This document shows, piece after piece, positions 17,874 through 27,029 of a DNA stretch of 64,000 bases. The notes under the pieces were generated by a model. That model saw only the letters and a list, made by a program, of their open reading frames with translations, had not been told where the DNA came from and made no database searches. A program made the translations under genes and the position numbers. The DNA lies in the NCBI RefSeq assembly GCF_023016115.1, contig NZ_JALKBH010000002.1, forward strand, positions 124,001 to 188,000. The letters run 5' to 3'. The stretch comes from Alcanivorax sp. S6407 (GTDB lineage Bacteria > Pseudomonadota > Gammaproteobacteria > Pseudomonadales > Alcanivoracaceae). Numbering within the stretch: position 1 is the stretch's first letter; every line of letters starts with the position of its first letter.

Positions 17874-18582
17874 TATTAGTCAAACTTGTATGAAAATTCA
17901 TAAACATCTGCCCGTAAACCCTGCTAACAATATCAATCATTTTATCCGAGTAGTGAGTTCGGTAATCATTGCCACTACCTCTCCGATAATGAGGAAGATT
18001 TTGAGTGACCCCCAAACGATCACAAACGACATTATAGTCATGCTCCAAATTCTCAAACCTACCCACGAAATCCATCATCATTTTTCCTGACGACGGATCA
18101 CACACCCAATCTCTTTGGTCCCTAAAGTGATCATATCGCTTTATAGTCTTGGCAAAGACAGGATTAGAAAGCGCATTAACAAATTCCTCAAATCCAGAGA
18201 ACCGAGCCAACATCTGAGTAGCCCAACGGTGGTCCCTGTGTTGTGTCATGCCAATACAATGATGAAAATAGTTATAGCCAGAATAAAGCCTATCCCAGGG
18301 GTTCCTGACAAAAGTGAACTTATAGTACTGATCAACCAATTCTTGAGAATAAGCCATATGACGGCGGATGGGTCTATGCCCCACAGATTCTCCAAAGAGA
18401 GCCCTGCCGACACTGCTTCCGGCAGCCTTGGGGATGTGTATAAAAATACATCGCCGGGTGTGAAAACCTTTAATGAAAGGGTTTCCTCCAGGCCACAATC
18501 CACGGTAAAGGATTCCAGGAACGTCAACCTGAAATTGGCAATTCTTGATTCCGATTGCAAAATTATCTTTGAACGTTAGCAT
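17845..18582 (-). CDS. Carbohydrate sulfotransferase (Sulfotransfer_2 type)
   Basis: A 245-aa protein with the two PAPS-binding elements of sulfotransferases. IFIHIPKAAGSSVGRALFG (about 50-68) is the 5'-phosphosulfate loop, and FTFVRNPWDRLYSGYNYF (about 94-111) is the 3'-phosphate site. The HIPKAAGSS and FVRNPWDRL wording is that of the chondroitin/dermatan-type sulfotransferase family. It lacks an N-terminal membrane anchor or signal, so it probably acts in the cytoplasm on a nucleotide- or lipid-linked sugar before flipping. It is one of three sulfotransferases in the locus, whose left end carries cysC for PAPS synthesis. Acceptor unknown. Confidence 0.85.
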   Translation of the reverse strand: MLTFKDNFAIGIKNCQFQVDVPGILYRGLWPGGNPFIKGFHTRRCIFIHIPKAAGSSVGRALFGESVGHRPIRRHMAYSQELVDQYYKFTFVRNPWDRLYSGYNYFHHCIGMTQHRDHRWATQMLARFSGFEEFVNALSNPVFAKTIKRYDHFRDQRDWVCDPSSGKMMMDFVGRFENLEHDYNVVCDRLGVTQNLPHYRRGSGNDYRTHYSDKMIDIVSRVYGQMFMNFHTSLTNNDQIDFCYK

Positions 18583-18608
18583 TGTCGAACCCCGAAAAAT
18601 AAACGAAT

Positions 18609-19700
18609 TCAGTGGTCAAATAAATCAAGGTACTTCTTCGCAATAACGTCAGGAGAAAAATCCTTGGCTCTCGCCTTGAGCTTTTCGGGATCAAAAGGTT
18701 CAGATAATGACTCTTCTATGGCGTTGGCCAAAGCAGCAGGGTCACCAACCGGCACAAGCTTGCCATATTTGCCGTTTTCAAGAATTTCGGCAGGGCCTGA
18801 TTTACAGTCTGTTGAGACCACAGGCGTACCCACAGCCAGAGCTTCAACAATAACATTTCCGAAACCTTCCCACGCTGAAGAAAGAACAAACAAATCGGCT
18901 CGTCGGTAAAAAGGCGCAGGGTCTGAAACGAAACCGCCGAAATGAACATGATTTTCGATCCCAAGAACTTGGCACAGCTCTTCCAGCTGTGGCTGCAATG
19001 CACCACTTCCAAGTATAAGCAAAGATACGTCAGATCCAGAATGGACAAGCTTCTTCATTGAATGGAGTAACGCAGGATAATCTTTGGCCAGCTTAAGTGA
19101 CCCCACAGCCAGTAGGCGATGTGAACCACCACTTTTCATCCAGGGATGATCTTTCCACGAGGCTGGGACTACAGTTTCCTCACTTATAGAAATCGGATTA
19201 TGAATGACGCGAGTGTTACATGAGGGCAACCCTAGCAATTTGAGATCCTCAATTACACCGGCTGAGACACCGACAACACAATCGGCATGTGAATTGATCC
19301 AACGCATACTCTTTCGAAGCGAAAAACCAGCCAGTCCATAGTTTTGCGGAGATTGAGAAAGGGCGGAATGCTCTACCACCACCAAACGGCCACGAAAGTG
19401 TGAGAATTTTCCAGCAAACACAGCCAAACTGGATAATGGCCACATGGAGGCTAGCAGAACATCCGGCCGATTCACTCTCAAGTAATTAACCAGTGGCAAG
19501 AATGCCTTTCTAATTCGCCCCGCCTGAAGATCAATAACCCTGACTTGCTCGGGGACCTCGCTCAGTAACACACCCCGTTTGTTCAAGAGCAGAAGATCTA
19601 CATCAAACCCCTGATTGACAAACTCATGGAGCAGCAGCAAATTAACACGCTCAGCTCCGCCTGCACGAAAATCAGGGATAAGCACCGCAATTCTACTCAC
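18609..19700 (-). CDS. Glycosyltransferase family 4
   Basis: A 363-aa GT-B enzyme. The N-terminus RIAVLIPDFRAGGAERVNLLLLHEF is the classic GGAERV start of GT4 enzymes. The C-terminal donor domain has AVGSLKLAKDYP, LLILGSGALQPQLEEL, HFGGFVSDPAPFYRRADLFVLSS, and the EX7E motif in WEGFGNVIVEALAVGTPVVS. It overlaps the upstream GT2 gene by one base. Likely adds one sugar of the repeat unit; the donor is not predictable. Confidence 0.88.
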   Translation of the reverse strand: MSRIAVLIPDFRAGGAERVNLLLLHEFVNQGFDVDLLLLNKRGVLLSEVPEQVRVIDLQAGRIRKAFLPLVNYLRVNRPDVLLASMWPLSSLAVFAGKFSHFRGRLVVVEHSALSQSPQNYGLAGFSLRKSMRWINSHADCVVGVSAGVIEDLKLLGLPSCNTRVIHNPISISEETVVPASWKDHPWMKSGGSHRLLAVGSLKLAKDYPALLHSMKKLVHSGSDVSLLILGSGALQPQLEELCQVLGIENHVHFGGFVSDPAPFYRRADLFVLSSAWEGFGNVIVEALAVGTPVVSTDCKSGPAEILENGKYGKLVPVGDPAALANAIEESLSEPFDPEKLKARAKDFSPDVIAKKYLDLFDH

Positions 19701-20686
19701 TATTTCTTACACCCCTTTCTCGTAATTTCTTTTATATTCTCAAAGGCATTCTCTGTAAAAACCGGCCCCCAAGTCTTGCACGCCACTTTATAAAAGAAGC
19801 CACCTACGGGTTGCAGGCCAGGATTAATTTTTTTACCAAGATCAAAATATGAAACTGCCGCATTTGGACAGCCAATCCTTAGACAGTGCCGCCCTCTCGA
19901 CCAGCAAAGGCGTGCGATATTTTCTAACGCCTCCTCTGAATAGTCATCAATCTCATTACTGATAAAATCCACCACTCTAGAAATCAAATCCACCTGCAAA
20001 AGGTGTTTAGATTCATCCCTTGTAGAGGAAAGCCTCGAACCATCACTGTGTACACGAATTTTACAGACCAGTTGATTACAATATCTTATCGGAAGCTCGG
20101 CCCTGACAATTTGCATACAAAATAAATACTCCTCACCTAAACTTATATTGGGATCATAAAAACGATCATCATCTATTAGATATTTAGGTAAAAGCCACAA
20201 ACCAACCTGCGTTGCCTGAGTAAGAAGAAACTCCTTTTTAATAAAGTCGCCATCAGATGGCTGATACGCTAGCCCATACATATTCCCGACAAGCGGAAGG
20301 CCCTCTGACGAGATGGCCACTGCATTCCCAATTATTGCCTCACCTTGAAAACGGTCTGCGGCTTCCAGCAGAACAGCAAGAGCACCATCTGGGAGCAGGT
20401 CATCAGAATCGAGGAACTTGATATACTTCCCTGAGGCTCGACGCACACCATTTCTTCTGGCCGCACTCACCCCCGAGTTAGCTTGGTTAATCAGAACAAT
20501 TTTGTCACCAAAACTTTCCGCAACACCTTGAGTTCCATCTGTTGAACCGTCATTAACGATAACAAGTTCTACTCTGTCATCTGATTGACTCAAAACTGAA
20601 TTTATCGCTTCAGCAAGCCACTTTTCCGAATTAAAGCAGGGAATAACTACAGAAATAACAGGCTCACTAGAAGCTGTAAAATTCAT
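19700..20686 (-). CDS. Glycosyltransferase family 2
   Basis: Inverting GT-A glycosyltransferase, 328 aa. The N-terminal catalytic domain shows SVVIPCFNSEKWLAEAINSVL, VIVNDGSTDGTQ and the DxD-containing IKFLDSDDLLPDGAL. The C-terminal 120 residues are helical and not diagnostic. It is separated from the next GT2 gene by 13 bases. It probably acts on the undecaprenyl-linked repeat unit; specificity unknown. Confidence 0.87.
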   Translation of the reverse strand: MNFTASSEPVISVVIPCFNSEKWLAEAINSVLSQSDDRVELVIVNDGSTDGTQGVAESFGDKIVLINQANSGVSAARRNGVRRASGKYIKFLDSDDLLPDGALAVLLEAADRFQGEAIIGNAVAISSEGLPLVGNMYGLAYQPSDGDFIKKEFLLTQATQVGLWLLPKYLIDDDRFYDPNISLGEEYLFCMQIVRAELPIRYCNQLVCKIRVHSDGSRLSSTRDESKHLLQVDLISRVVDFISNEIDDYSEEALENIARLCWSRGRHCLRIGCPNAAVSYFDLGKKINPGLQPVGGFFYKVACKTWGPVFTENAFENIKEITRKGCKK

Positions 20687-20699
20687 GAATTTATCACCG

Positions 20700-21731
20700 T
20701 TAAATTTGCTTTATTTTTTTTGACAAAAACCTGAGAGCCGCTAGCACTTTAAGGCCAAAAACTCTTGCCAAACATATTCTTAATTCATCCAGATTACCTG
20801 CATAAAAAATATTTTTAAATCGATCTACAAATCTATCACTACTGGCTGCCAACTCAATTTCACACAGCCTTCTTTGTGTTGATATAACACTCATATTGAG
20901 CTTAGAAGCAAAGCTCGGATAGCTATCCGACAACTCTATTATCGCGTCAAGAACTGCAAGCCTTGTTGAAAATCGAAAAATCTCACGCTTCAAATTCCTA
21001 ATTTCTTCTCTATAAGAGTTATCGCGCGATGCAAAATTCGATAGAGAGGAAGAAACAACTCTGTAGTTTAACAATGAAGAGCCAGTGTATTCTGAAGGCT
21101 TTTCATCTATAGCTGCAGCGTATGCCGCAAACAAAATATCCTCATTAAAAAGCCATCCAGATTTTATTGTTTTTATTGCAGAATTCAGAGCCCCACGGAA
21201 AAAGTTAATATCGTATGCAGCTGCAGCCCCATTGGCGAAACATGAAGAATCCGAGTCAATCAATGCCCACAGATTATTATCAGAATAATCATTCTTCAGG
21301 TTATAATCTAAAACTGCACCGCTTTCATCTATTCTATTGTAATTGCTTGCAGCAAACTTTGTGCCGTCTTTTTTCATTACATCAATAATAGCTCTAGTGC
21401 GATGAGGCAACGAGACATCATCGCCGGCAGCCACGACAATAAACTCGCCCTGCGCCAGATCTGAAACTTCTTTAACATGCAGTCCCAGCCCAAGATTTTC
21501 TGAACTTTGGCGCAAGATTACTTTGTGACTTCCATTATAATTGGCTGCCATTTCCTTCATAATCTCAAATGTGAGATCAGAGGAGAAGTCATCAGACAAT
21601 ATAATTTCAAGATTCCCATAATCTTGAGAAAAAGCACCTTCGACAGCCGCACGAATATATTTTTCCTGGTTATATGCAAACACAGCAAAAGTAACCAGAT
21701 CCTCTCCATTTCCCACAGACAAAATCTCCAC
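20700..21731 (-). CDS. Glycosyltransferase family 2
   Basis: GT-A glycosyltransferase, 343 aa, with TFAVFAYNQEKYIRAAVEGAF, the acidic nucleotide site ILSDDFSSDLT and VVAAGDDVSLPHRTR. It has a long C-terminal helical region (about 230-343). The DNA is markedly AT-rich compared with rml and wz genes. Two GT2 genes in tandem, together with the GT4 genes around them, imply an oligosaccharide repeat of several residues. Donor unknown. Confidence 0.85.
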   Translation of the reverse strand: MEILSVGNGEDLVTFAVFAYNQEKYIRAAVEGAFSQDYGNLEIILSDDFSSDLTFEIMKEMAANYNGSHKVILRQSSENLGLGLHVKEVSDLAQGEFIVVAAGDDVSLPHRTRAIIDVMKKDGTKFAASNYNRIDESGAVLDYNLKNDYSDNNLWALIDSDSSCFANGAAAAYDINFFRGALNSAIKTIKSGWLFNEDILFAAYAAAIDEKPSEYTGSSLLNYRVVSSSLSNFASRDNSYREEIRNLKREIFRFSTRLAVLDAIIELSDSYPSFASKLNMSVISTQRRLCEIELAASSDRFVDRFKNIFYAGNLDELRICLARVFGLKVLAALRFLSKKIKQI

Positions 21732-21748
21732 AAACTAAAAAAATCACA

Positions 21749-22699
21749 TCAATCTGTCTTGTCAAATTTCCATTCTGACAAATCTCTTTTGATAAGATTC
21801 TCAAGGTCTGAAACTTCACTTTGAAACTTAGTTTTAAGCTCAAGAACAGAATTCGAGGAAATGTTGACGGGCTCTGATACTATTTTTTCAAAATTCATCC
21901 GGAGAATTTTCTTTACTTTATCAGGCAAAAACTGAAGCATAGGCTTGATTTTTTTTTGAACCAAAAAATCAATCGCCGGATACTTCAAACGCTTTGCGCC
22001 CGACGAGCCATTAACAATTTCGAAGTCAGAAATTGGTAGTTTTTCAGCATCCACTCCAACAAATCCACAAAGATCAGCTATTAACTTACGGGGATTTTCT
22101 TTAAGGTCATCATAAAGGCACACATAAACATTATTAAAATTATTAATATAAAAGTCCACCTGCTTAACATACATTGATACATCAACATAAAACAAATCAG
22201 GCAAAACCTTATTATCATTAAGCCTAGATTTTTCAGCCTCAAGTGATGCGCAAAAATCAAGGTGGTCAGGATCAAGGCGATGCTTACAAACAAAGCGATA
22301 TTGAGAAAGAATCCTGCTCACAGGCTCACGTAAAATGATCACTATTTTAATATTTTTCCAATCAGCATGATGACTTTTAAGATTATCGAGAACATGATCG
22401 CAGTAATACAAATAGGAAGGGCATGCCTCTCCAGTTATCTGCCCATCTTCAGCGTCAGAAAAGTAACTTAAATAATCTTCAAGTATTACCGGAACACGCG
22501 CCACCCCGCGATGCTCTACTATAGATCTGTTTGGATTTGTTTTTGCATGCCAGAAATAAAGCTCCTTCTGTTTTTCCGGCATATAAATATCCGGATGCTT
22601 GCTTAAATAAGCATGCAAGGATGATGTGCCTGACTTGGCAGCACCAACAATCAAAAAATCAGGAGTCTTCGTTGACTTCAAATCTTCTTTCTTATTCAT
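21749..22699 (-). CDS. Sulfotransferase (Sulfotransfer_1, heparan-sulfate/NDST-like)
   Basis: A 316-aa protein with the 5'-phosphosulfate loop PDFLIVGAAKSGTSSLHAYL near the N-terminus, the PEKQKELYFW segment typical of heparan sulfotransferase-like folds, and the 3'-phosphate site VIILREPVSRILSQYRF. I place the start at the ATG at 22699, which overlaps the wzx stop (TGATG) and suggests translational coupling; an in-frame start eight codons upstream lies within wzx. No signal peptide is present, so a cytoplasmic PAPS-dependent reaction on the lipid-linked repeat is likely. Second of three sulfotransferases in the locus; acceptor unknown. Confidence 0.87.
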   Translation of the reverse strand: MNKKEDLKSTKTPDFLIVGAAKSGTSSLHAYLSKHPDIYMPEKQKELYFWHAKTNPNRSIVEHRGVARVPVILEDYLSYFSDAEDGQITGEACPSYLYYCDHVLDNLKSHHADWKNIKIVIILREPVSRILSQYRFVCKHRLDPDHLDFCASLEAEKSRLNDNKVLPDLFYVDVSMYVKQVDFYINNFNNVYVCLYDDLKENPRKLIADLCGFVGVDAEKLPISDFEIVNGSSGAKRLKYPAIDFLVQKKIKPMLQFLPDKVKKILRMNFEKIVSEPVNISSNSVLELKTKFQSEVSDLENLIKRDLSEWKFDKTD

Positions 22700-24057
22700 C
22701 ACGAACCCGAAACCTTTTGCCATGGGAAATACATCATATTAATACCTAGTCGCTTATACACAACATAAACGCCAACAATGTTCCCGAAGCACATGTTAAA
22801 AAAATACGCAATAGCTGCACCGGCAGCACCAAAAGCATGAATAGCATAGAATGCGACAAGTAAAGTTAACGCTGCATTCACAAAAAGAATATTCTTTCGC
22901 CATTTGTGGCCGCCAGTCATGTCCAAAAGGTTTCCGGAAGCTCCGGTAAATGCGTTTATAAAATTAGCCGCCGCCAATATAACAAGGACATTCCATGCCT
23001 GTGCAAAAACATCACCAAATACGAGGAGTATGGGATAACTCAACAACCCTATTCCAAGCGACGCCGTTCCACTTGCCCAAAAGATGATTCGTGAACTTTC
23101 TCTAATTGTCTGCTTAAGCTTGTCATGTCCGGCCGAATAATCACGAGAATACATAGGCGCTGCCACAGTTACTACCGACGCAAAAATGAAATTTGCCAGA
23201 TTCGCAACTTGTAGAGAAACATTGTATTTGGCCACCTCAGCTGGGCTCTCAAAATATGCTAATATGTAAACAAGCGCTTGCGTCGAGGCGAACATCAATA
23301 GCAAAGACTGATACATAGGCCAAGACTGACCAAGACTTTTTTTGAGCGTTAATTCATTTATTTCATTATCAGCAGTAGCATCAGGAGCCTGATCATTACC
23401 GTTCTGTATTTTCTTCCAAAAAATCAATACAGCCAAGACAAACGCACTTATGGTTGCCACCATAAAAGAAAATACAACAATATCACTTCCCGGTCTTTCC
23501 GAATATAAAACGAAGGCAGCCACTATAACCAGATTGGCACATCTAACATGAATGCTTCTCAAATACTCACTAAACGCTATCAATTTAAGACTTCGAAAAA
23601 GCTCACAGGCGAGACTATTGAAAAGCTGAAAAGGGACAACAACTGCTGCGAGCAGAATATATTTTTTTGCTTCTTCCCCACTAAAAAAATAAATTGCCAC
23701 ACCTTCTGAGAAAATTGCCAGCAGAAACGAAGTGACCAACGAGGCTGATATAGCAACACCAACCCACTTAAGCAGCGCCTTTTTGAATGGCTTTGGAACC
23801 TTCCCTGATTCTCCGTAACGCGAACCGTATTTCAAAGTTAGCTGATTAAAACCCAGTGTTGAAAAAAGAGTGCACGTTGCTACTACCTGAACCGTAAGCT
23901 GGTACTCCCCAAGAGCGGTTGCTCCAAAATTCCGAGAAACAATAATTACGAACACATACCCAATAAGAACACCGAGCACCCTCAGCCCGGCAACCCCTGT
24001 AACGCCTCGAACCAGCTCTTCGGAATACCCACTTATCAATTTACGAATCAAAGTCAT
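22699..24057 (-). CDS. wzx: O-antigen/capsule repeat-unit flippase (Wzx, MOP superfamily)
   Basis: A 452-aa polytopic membrane protein with about twelve to fourteen hydrophobic helices and the polysaccharide-biosynthesis (RfbX/MurJ-like) N-terminus GVTGVAGLRVLGVLIGYVFVIIVSRNFGATALGEY. Wzx moves undecaprenyl-diphosphate-linked repeats to the periplasm, where Wzy polymerises them. It is followed within one base by a sulfotransferase and preceded at 8 bases by fdtB. It is clearly AT-rich. As an ABC flippase is also present at 3.5 kb, the locus may export two different lipid-linked products. Confidence 0.88.
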   Translation of the reverse strand: MTLIRKLISGYSEELVRGVTGVAGLRVLGVLIGYVFVIIVSRNFGATALGEYQLTVQVVATCTLFSTLGFNQLTLKYGSRYGESGKVPKPFKKALLKWVGVAISASLVTSFLLAIFSEGVAIYFFSGEEAKKYILLAAVVVPFQLFNSLACELFRSLKLIAFSEYLRSIHVRCANLVIVAAFVLYSERPGSDIVVFSFMVATISAFVLAVLIFWKKIQNGNDQAPDATADNEINELTLKKSLGQSWPMYQSLLLMFASTQALVYILAYFESPAEVAKYNVSLQVANLANFIFASVVTVAAPMYSRDYSAGHDKLKQTIRESSRIIFWASGTASLGIGLLSYPILLVFGDVFAQAWNVLVILAAANFINAFTGASGNLLDMTGGHKWRKNILFVNAALTLLVAFYAIHAFGAAGAAIAYFFNMCFGNIVGVYVVYKRLGINMMYFPWQKVSGS

Positions 24058-24065
24058 GACTCCAA

Positions 24066-25172
24066 TTAGTTATCGGACCATGCCGAGCATGAACCCGCTA
24101 CGATCTTCATGTCCGCAAATGAAAGCGTCGGTCCTATTGGCAAACTCAACACAGAGCCATGAATAGATTCAGTTATGGGATAATTGAGTGTCGTCCATTC
24201 GACATAAGCCTGCTGTTTGTGCGGCGGAAGCGGGTAATGGATCAATGTTTGCACATGGTTTTCACTCAAATGCTGCTGGAGCTCATCCCGCTTGTCTGTG
24301 CGTACCACAAACAAGTGCCATACATGGCTTTCCCGTTCACCTGCTGCAGGGAGCTGGATGACGGGATTATCAATATTGGCAAGATAGTGCTCCGCCACCT
24401 TTCTCCGGTGTTCAATTTCTTCGTCCAGATGGCGCAGCTTCACCCTGAGCATGGCCGCCTGGATCTCATCAAGGCGGCTGTTTACGCCCTGATAGCGGTT
24501 TTCGTATTTCTTGTGACTGCCGTAGTTACCCAGCGCCCGAATGGTCTTTGCCAAGTCGGCATCATCCGTGGTGACAGCACCGCCATCCCCCAGTGCGCCC
24601 AGATTCTTGCCCGGGTAAAAACTGAATCCTGCTGCATCGCCCCAGCTGCCGGCCTTCTTGCCCTCAATGGAGGCACCATGTGCCTGGGCGGCATCTTCCA
24701 ATACCAACAGGTTGTGAGCTTTCGCTAGCGCCATGATTTCCTTCATGGGGGCTATCTGCCCGTAAAGATGAACGGCCAGAATGGCTTTGGTGTCTGGGGT
24801 AATGGCGGCTGCGGTCTTTTCCGGGCACAGGTTGAACGTGGCCTCATCCGGCTCAACCAAGATTGGTTTAAGTCGGTTTTCAGTGATGGCCAGCACACTG
24901 GCAATGTAGGTGTTGGCTGGGACGATGACTTCATCGCCCTCCTTCAACCTGCCTTGCTCTTTCCAGGCCCGCAGGGTCAACGTCAGTGCATCCAGACCGT
25001 TGGCCACGCCAATGCAATGCTGCGTGCCACAATAGTCGGCAAATTCCCTTTCAAAGGCCTCGACTTCCTGGCCCTGGATATACCAGCCGGAATCAATCAC
25101 ACGGGTGCCCGCTTCAACCAGTTCATCACGGTACTGCTGATTGATGGCTTTTAGATCGAGAAATGGAATCAT
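24066..25172 (-). CDS. fdtB: dTDP-3-amino-3,6-dideoxyhexose transaminase (FdtB-type, DegT/DnrJ/EryC1)
   Basis: PLP-dependent sugar aminotransferase, 368 aa. Family motifs are [17 protein letters not shown] at the N-terminus, [26 protein letters not shown] (PLP-ring Asp), and the Schiff-base lysine block [18 protein letters not shown]. With FdtA next to FdtC and rmlAB, the expected reaction is transamination of dTDP-3-keto-6-deoxyhexose to dTDP-3-amino-3,6-dideoxyhexose (Fuc3N if FdtA gives the galacto isomer). It overlaps fdtC by 4 bases (ATGA). QdtB, the gluco counterpart, is very similar, so Qui3N cannot be excluded by reading alone. Confidence 0.85.
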   Translation of the reverse strand: MIPFLDLKAINQQYRDELVEAGTRVIDSGWYIQGQEVEAFEREFADYCGTQHCIGVANGLDALTLTLRAWKEQGRLKEGDEVIVPANTYIASVLAITENRLKPILVEPDEATFNLCPEKTAAAITPDTKAILAVHLYGQIAPMKEIMALAKAHNLLVLEDAAQAHGASIEGKKAGSWGDAAGFSFYPGKNLGALGDGGAVTTDDADLAKTIRALGNYGSHKKYENRYQGVNSRLDEIQAAMLRVKLRHLDEEIEHRRKVAEHYLANIDNPVIQLPAAGERESHVWHLFVVRTDKRDELQQHLSENHVQTLIHYPLPPHKQQAYVEWTTLNYPITESIHGSVLSLPIGPTLSFADMKIVAGSCSAWSDN

Positions 25173-25633
25173 TCTTCTATATACCTGATGACTTTTGCCG
25201 GATTGCCTACCACGACTGCATTGGCGGGCACATCGCGGGTTACCACCGCACCGGCCCCCACCATGGCACGCTGACCGATCACGATGCCTGGCAATATCGT
25301 GGCATTCGCGCCGATACTGGCGCCTGATTCAACGATGATCCCGTCGAATTTCTCCGGGTATTGTCTGGAGCGGGGCATTGGGTCATTGGTAAAGGTCGCG
25401 TTGGGGCCGATAAAGACATCATCGCCAATCCGGGTCCCATCCCACAGGAACACACCGGACTTGACGGTGACTCTGTCCCCGATAATGACATCGCCCTCTA
25501 CCAGAGTGTGTGCGCACACATTGCAGTCATTTCCGATTTTCGCGCCTTCAAGAATGACGGCGTATTGCCAGATTCGGGTTCCAGCACCAACTTCGCAGTC
25601 CGTCACGTCCGCCAAAGGGTGAATAACACTCAC
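25169..25633 (-). CDS. fdtC: dTDP-3-amino-sugar N-acetyltransferase (FdtC-type, left-handed beta helix)
   Basis: A 154-aa hexapeptide-repeat acyltransferase. Repeats such as [28 protein letters not shown] run through most of the protein, with [44 protein letters not shown] at the end. By position between fdtA and fdtB, the enzyme should N-acetylate dTDP-3-amino-3,6-dideoxyhexose using acetyl-CoA to give dTDP-Fuc3NAc (or Qui3NAc). It overlaps both neighbours by 4 bases. WbbJ/WlbB-type acetyltransferases look similar, so the assignment relies on context. Confidence 0.82.
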   Translation of the reverse strand: MSVIHPLADVTDCEVGAGTRIWQYAVILEGAKIGNDCNVCAHTLVEGDVIIGDRVTVKSGVFLWDGTRIGDDVFIGPNATFTNDPMPRSRQYPEKFDGIIVESGASIGANATILPGIVIGQRAMVGAGAVVTRDVPANAVVVGNPAKVIRYIEE

Positions 25634-26037
25634 AGAGATACCCCTTTCAGGAATTCGTCGTAATCGCGGATGTAATCTGATTCGTCGTAGTGCTCACTGG
25701 CCAACACCAACAGAACGCAATCCTCACTGAAGTCATGCATTTCCCGCCAGATCATGTCTTCAATCACCAACCCTCGGGTGGGTGAATCCAGCCAGACATC
25801 TTCGCGCGTTTGGCCGTCATCCAGCACCATGCGGCATTTACCCGCCACACAGATGGCAACCTGCTTGAGGTTTTTATGGGCGTGATAGCCACGGCTTACG
25901 CCCTGCTCGGTATGGTAGATGTAATACACGCGCTTGATATCAAACGGTACGGCTTTTTCCATGCCGATTTCCACGGCAACCAGGCTGCCGCGTTCATCTC
26001 CCAGCGACTGAAAGTCCACCCATTTCACCAGACTCAT
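25630..26037 (-). CDS. fdtA: dTDP-4-keto-6-deoxyglucose 3,4-ketoisomerase (FdtA, cupin)
   Basis: A 135-aa single-domain cupin of the FdtA/QdtA/WxcM-like family. Visible are [10 protein letters not shown] near the N-terminus, [32 protein letters not shown] with the catalytic and structural His residues in GYHAHK, and [13 protein letters not shown]. It isomerises dTDP-4-keto-6-deoxyglucose, made by RmlB, to the 3-keto form. FdtA and QdtA differ in C4 stereochemistry; I use fdt naming, but a structural comparison would be needed to tell them apart. The start overlaps the stop of an upstream 38-codon ORF (ATGA). Confidence 0.85.
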   Translation of the reverse strand: MSLVKWVDFQSLGDERGSLVAVEIGMEKAVPFDIKRVYYIYHTEQGVSRGYHAHKNLKQVAICVAGKCRMVLDDGQTREDVWLDSPTRGLVIEDMIWREMHDFSEDCVLLVLASEHYDESDYIRDYDEFLKGVSL

Positions 26038-26150
26038 ACCGTTGCACCTTCCCGCTCGTACTTTTGAAGCTTTTCAAATAAAAAAGCCTGCGCATGCTTT
26101 GTCGATCCTGGAAGCTCGACGCCCTGCATGTCGATTTCAAGGACTGCCAT
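26034..26150 (-). CDS. 38-codon ORF between rmlA and fdtA
   Basis: An ATG follows the rmlA TAA stop directly. The frame runs 38 codons without interruption and its TGA overlaps the fdtA start as ATGA. The product begins MAVLEIDMQGVEL and ends YEREGATV, with no recognised domain. The precise fit between two coupled junctions argues for translation, perhaps only to carry ribosomes on to fdtA. The first part faintly resembles the RmlC N-terminus. An rmlC remnant would fit the usual rmlBDAC order and the nearby rmlD remnant, but the similarity is weak and may be chance. Confidence 0.4.
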   Translation of the reverse strand: MAVLEIDMQGVELPGSTKHAQAFLFEKLQKYEREGATV

Positions 26151-27029
26151 TTATTCTTGCTCCAGCAGCTTCAGGAGGTAGGCACCGTAGCTATTTTTCT
26201 TGAGCAATTCTCCCTGTTCTTGAAGTTGCTCTTTACTGATGAAGCCCATGCGCCAGGCGATTTCTTCCAGGCAGGCCACTTTCAGGCCCTGGCGCTTCTC
26301 CAAGGTTTCGATGTAACCCGCAGCCTCGTGCAGGGAGTCGAAGGTGCCGGTGTCCAGCCAGGCGTAGCCACGGCCTAGCAGTTCCACATTCAGGTCGCCG
26401 CGATCCAGGTAATCCTGGATTACAGTAGTGATTTCCAGTTCGCCACGGTCCGAAGGCTTTACCTGCTTGGCGATCTCCACCACATCGTTGTCGAAGAAGT
26501 ACAGGCCTGTCACCGCGTAGTTGGATTTGGGTTTGGCAGGTTTCTCTTCGATAGAGATAGCCCGCTTGCTGTCGTCGAATTCCACCACGCCGAATCGCTC
26601 CGGGTCGGAGACGTGGTAGCCGAAGACCGTGGCCCCGCTTTTCTGTTCATTGGCTGCCTGCAGCATCTGGGACAGGCCCGGGCCGTGATAGATGTTGTCG
26701 CCCAGTACCAGGCAGACGGGATCATCGCCGATAAACTCTTCGCCAATGATGAAGGCCTGGGCCAGACCATCCGGGCTGGGCTGGATGGCGTAGGTCAGCT
26801 CAATGCCGAACTGGCTGCCATCACCCAGCAGGCGCTGGAAACCGGCCAGATCTTCCGGGGTGGTGATGATCAGCACTTCACGAATGCCCGCCAGCATCAG
26901 CACCGACAGCGGGTAATAGATCATCGGCTTGTCAAAGATGGGCAACAGCTGCTTAGACACGCCAATGGTGAGTGGATACAGGCGTGTGCCGGAGCCTCCG
27001 GCCAGGATGATGCCTTTGCGAGTGGTCAT
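26151..27029 (-). CDS. rmlA: Glucose-1-phosphate thymidylyltransferase RmlA
   Basis: A 292-aa nucleotidyltransferase that makes dTDP-glucose from glucose-1-phosphate and dTTP. The N-terminus [17 protein letters not shown] is the signature loop. [29 protein letters not shown] and the C-terminal [13 protein letters not shown] are textbook RmlA. Full length. The start overlaps the stop of the rmlD remnant (ATGA), preserving coupling. The product feeds RmlB and then, in this locus, the FdtA/B/C branch, because rmlD is broken and rmlC is absent. Possibly also used by the VioA-like branch at 43.5-44.6 kb. Confidence 0.97.
   Translation of the reverse strand: MTTRKGIILAGGSGTRLYPLTIGVSKQLLPIFDKPMIYYPLSVLMLAGIREVLIITTPEDLAGFQRLLGDGSQFGIELTYAIQPSPDGLAQAFIIGEEFIGDDPVCLVLGDNIYHGPGLSQMLQAANEQKSGATVFGYHVSDPERFGVVEFDDSKRAISIEEKPAKPKSNYAVTGLYFFDNDVVEIAKQVKPSDRGELEITTVIQDYLDRGDLNVELLGRGYAWLDTGTFDSLHEAAGYIETLEKRQGLKVACLEEIAWRMGFISKEQLQEQGELLKKNSYGAYLLKLLEQE

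Noticed and set aside
24066-24130. Suspected truncation of FdtB at its C-terminus
   Set aside because: The end after [16 protein letters not shown] is of the usual length for the family, so the gene appears complete.
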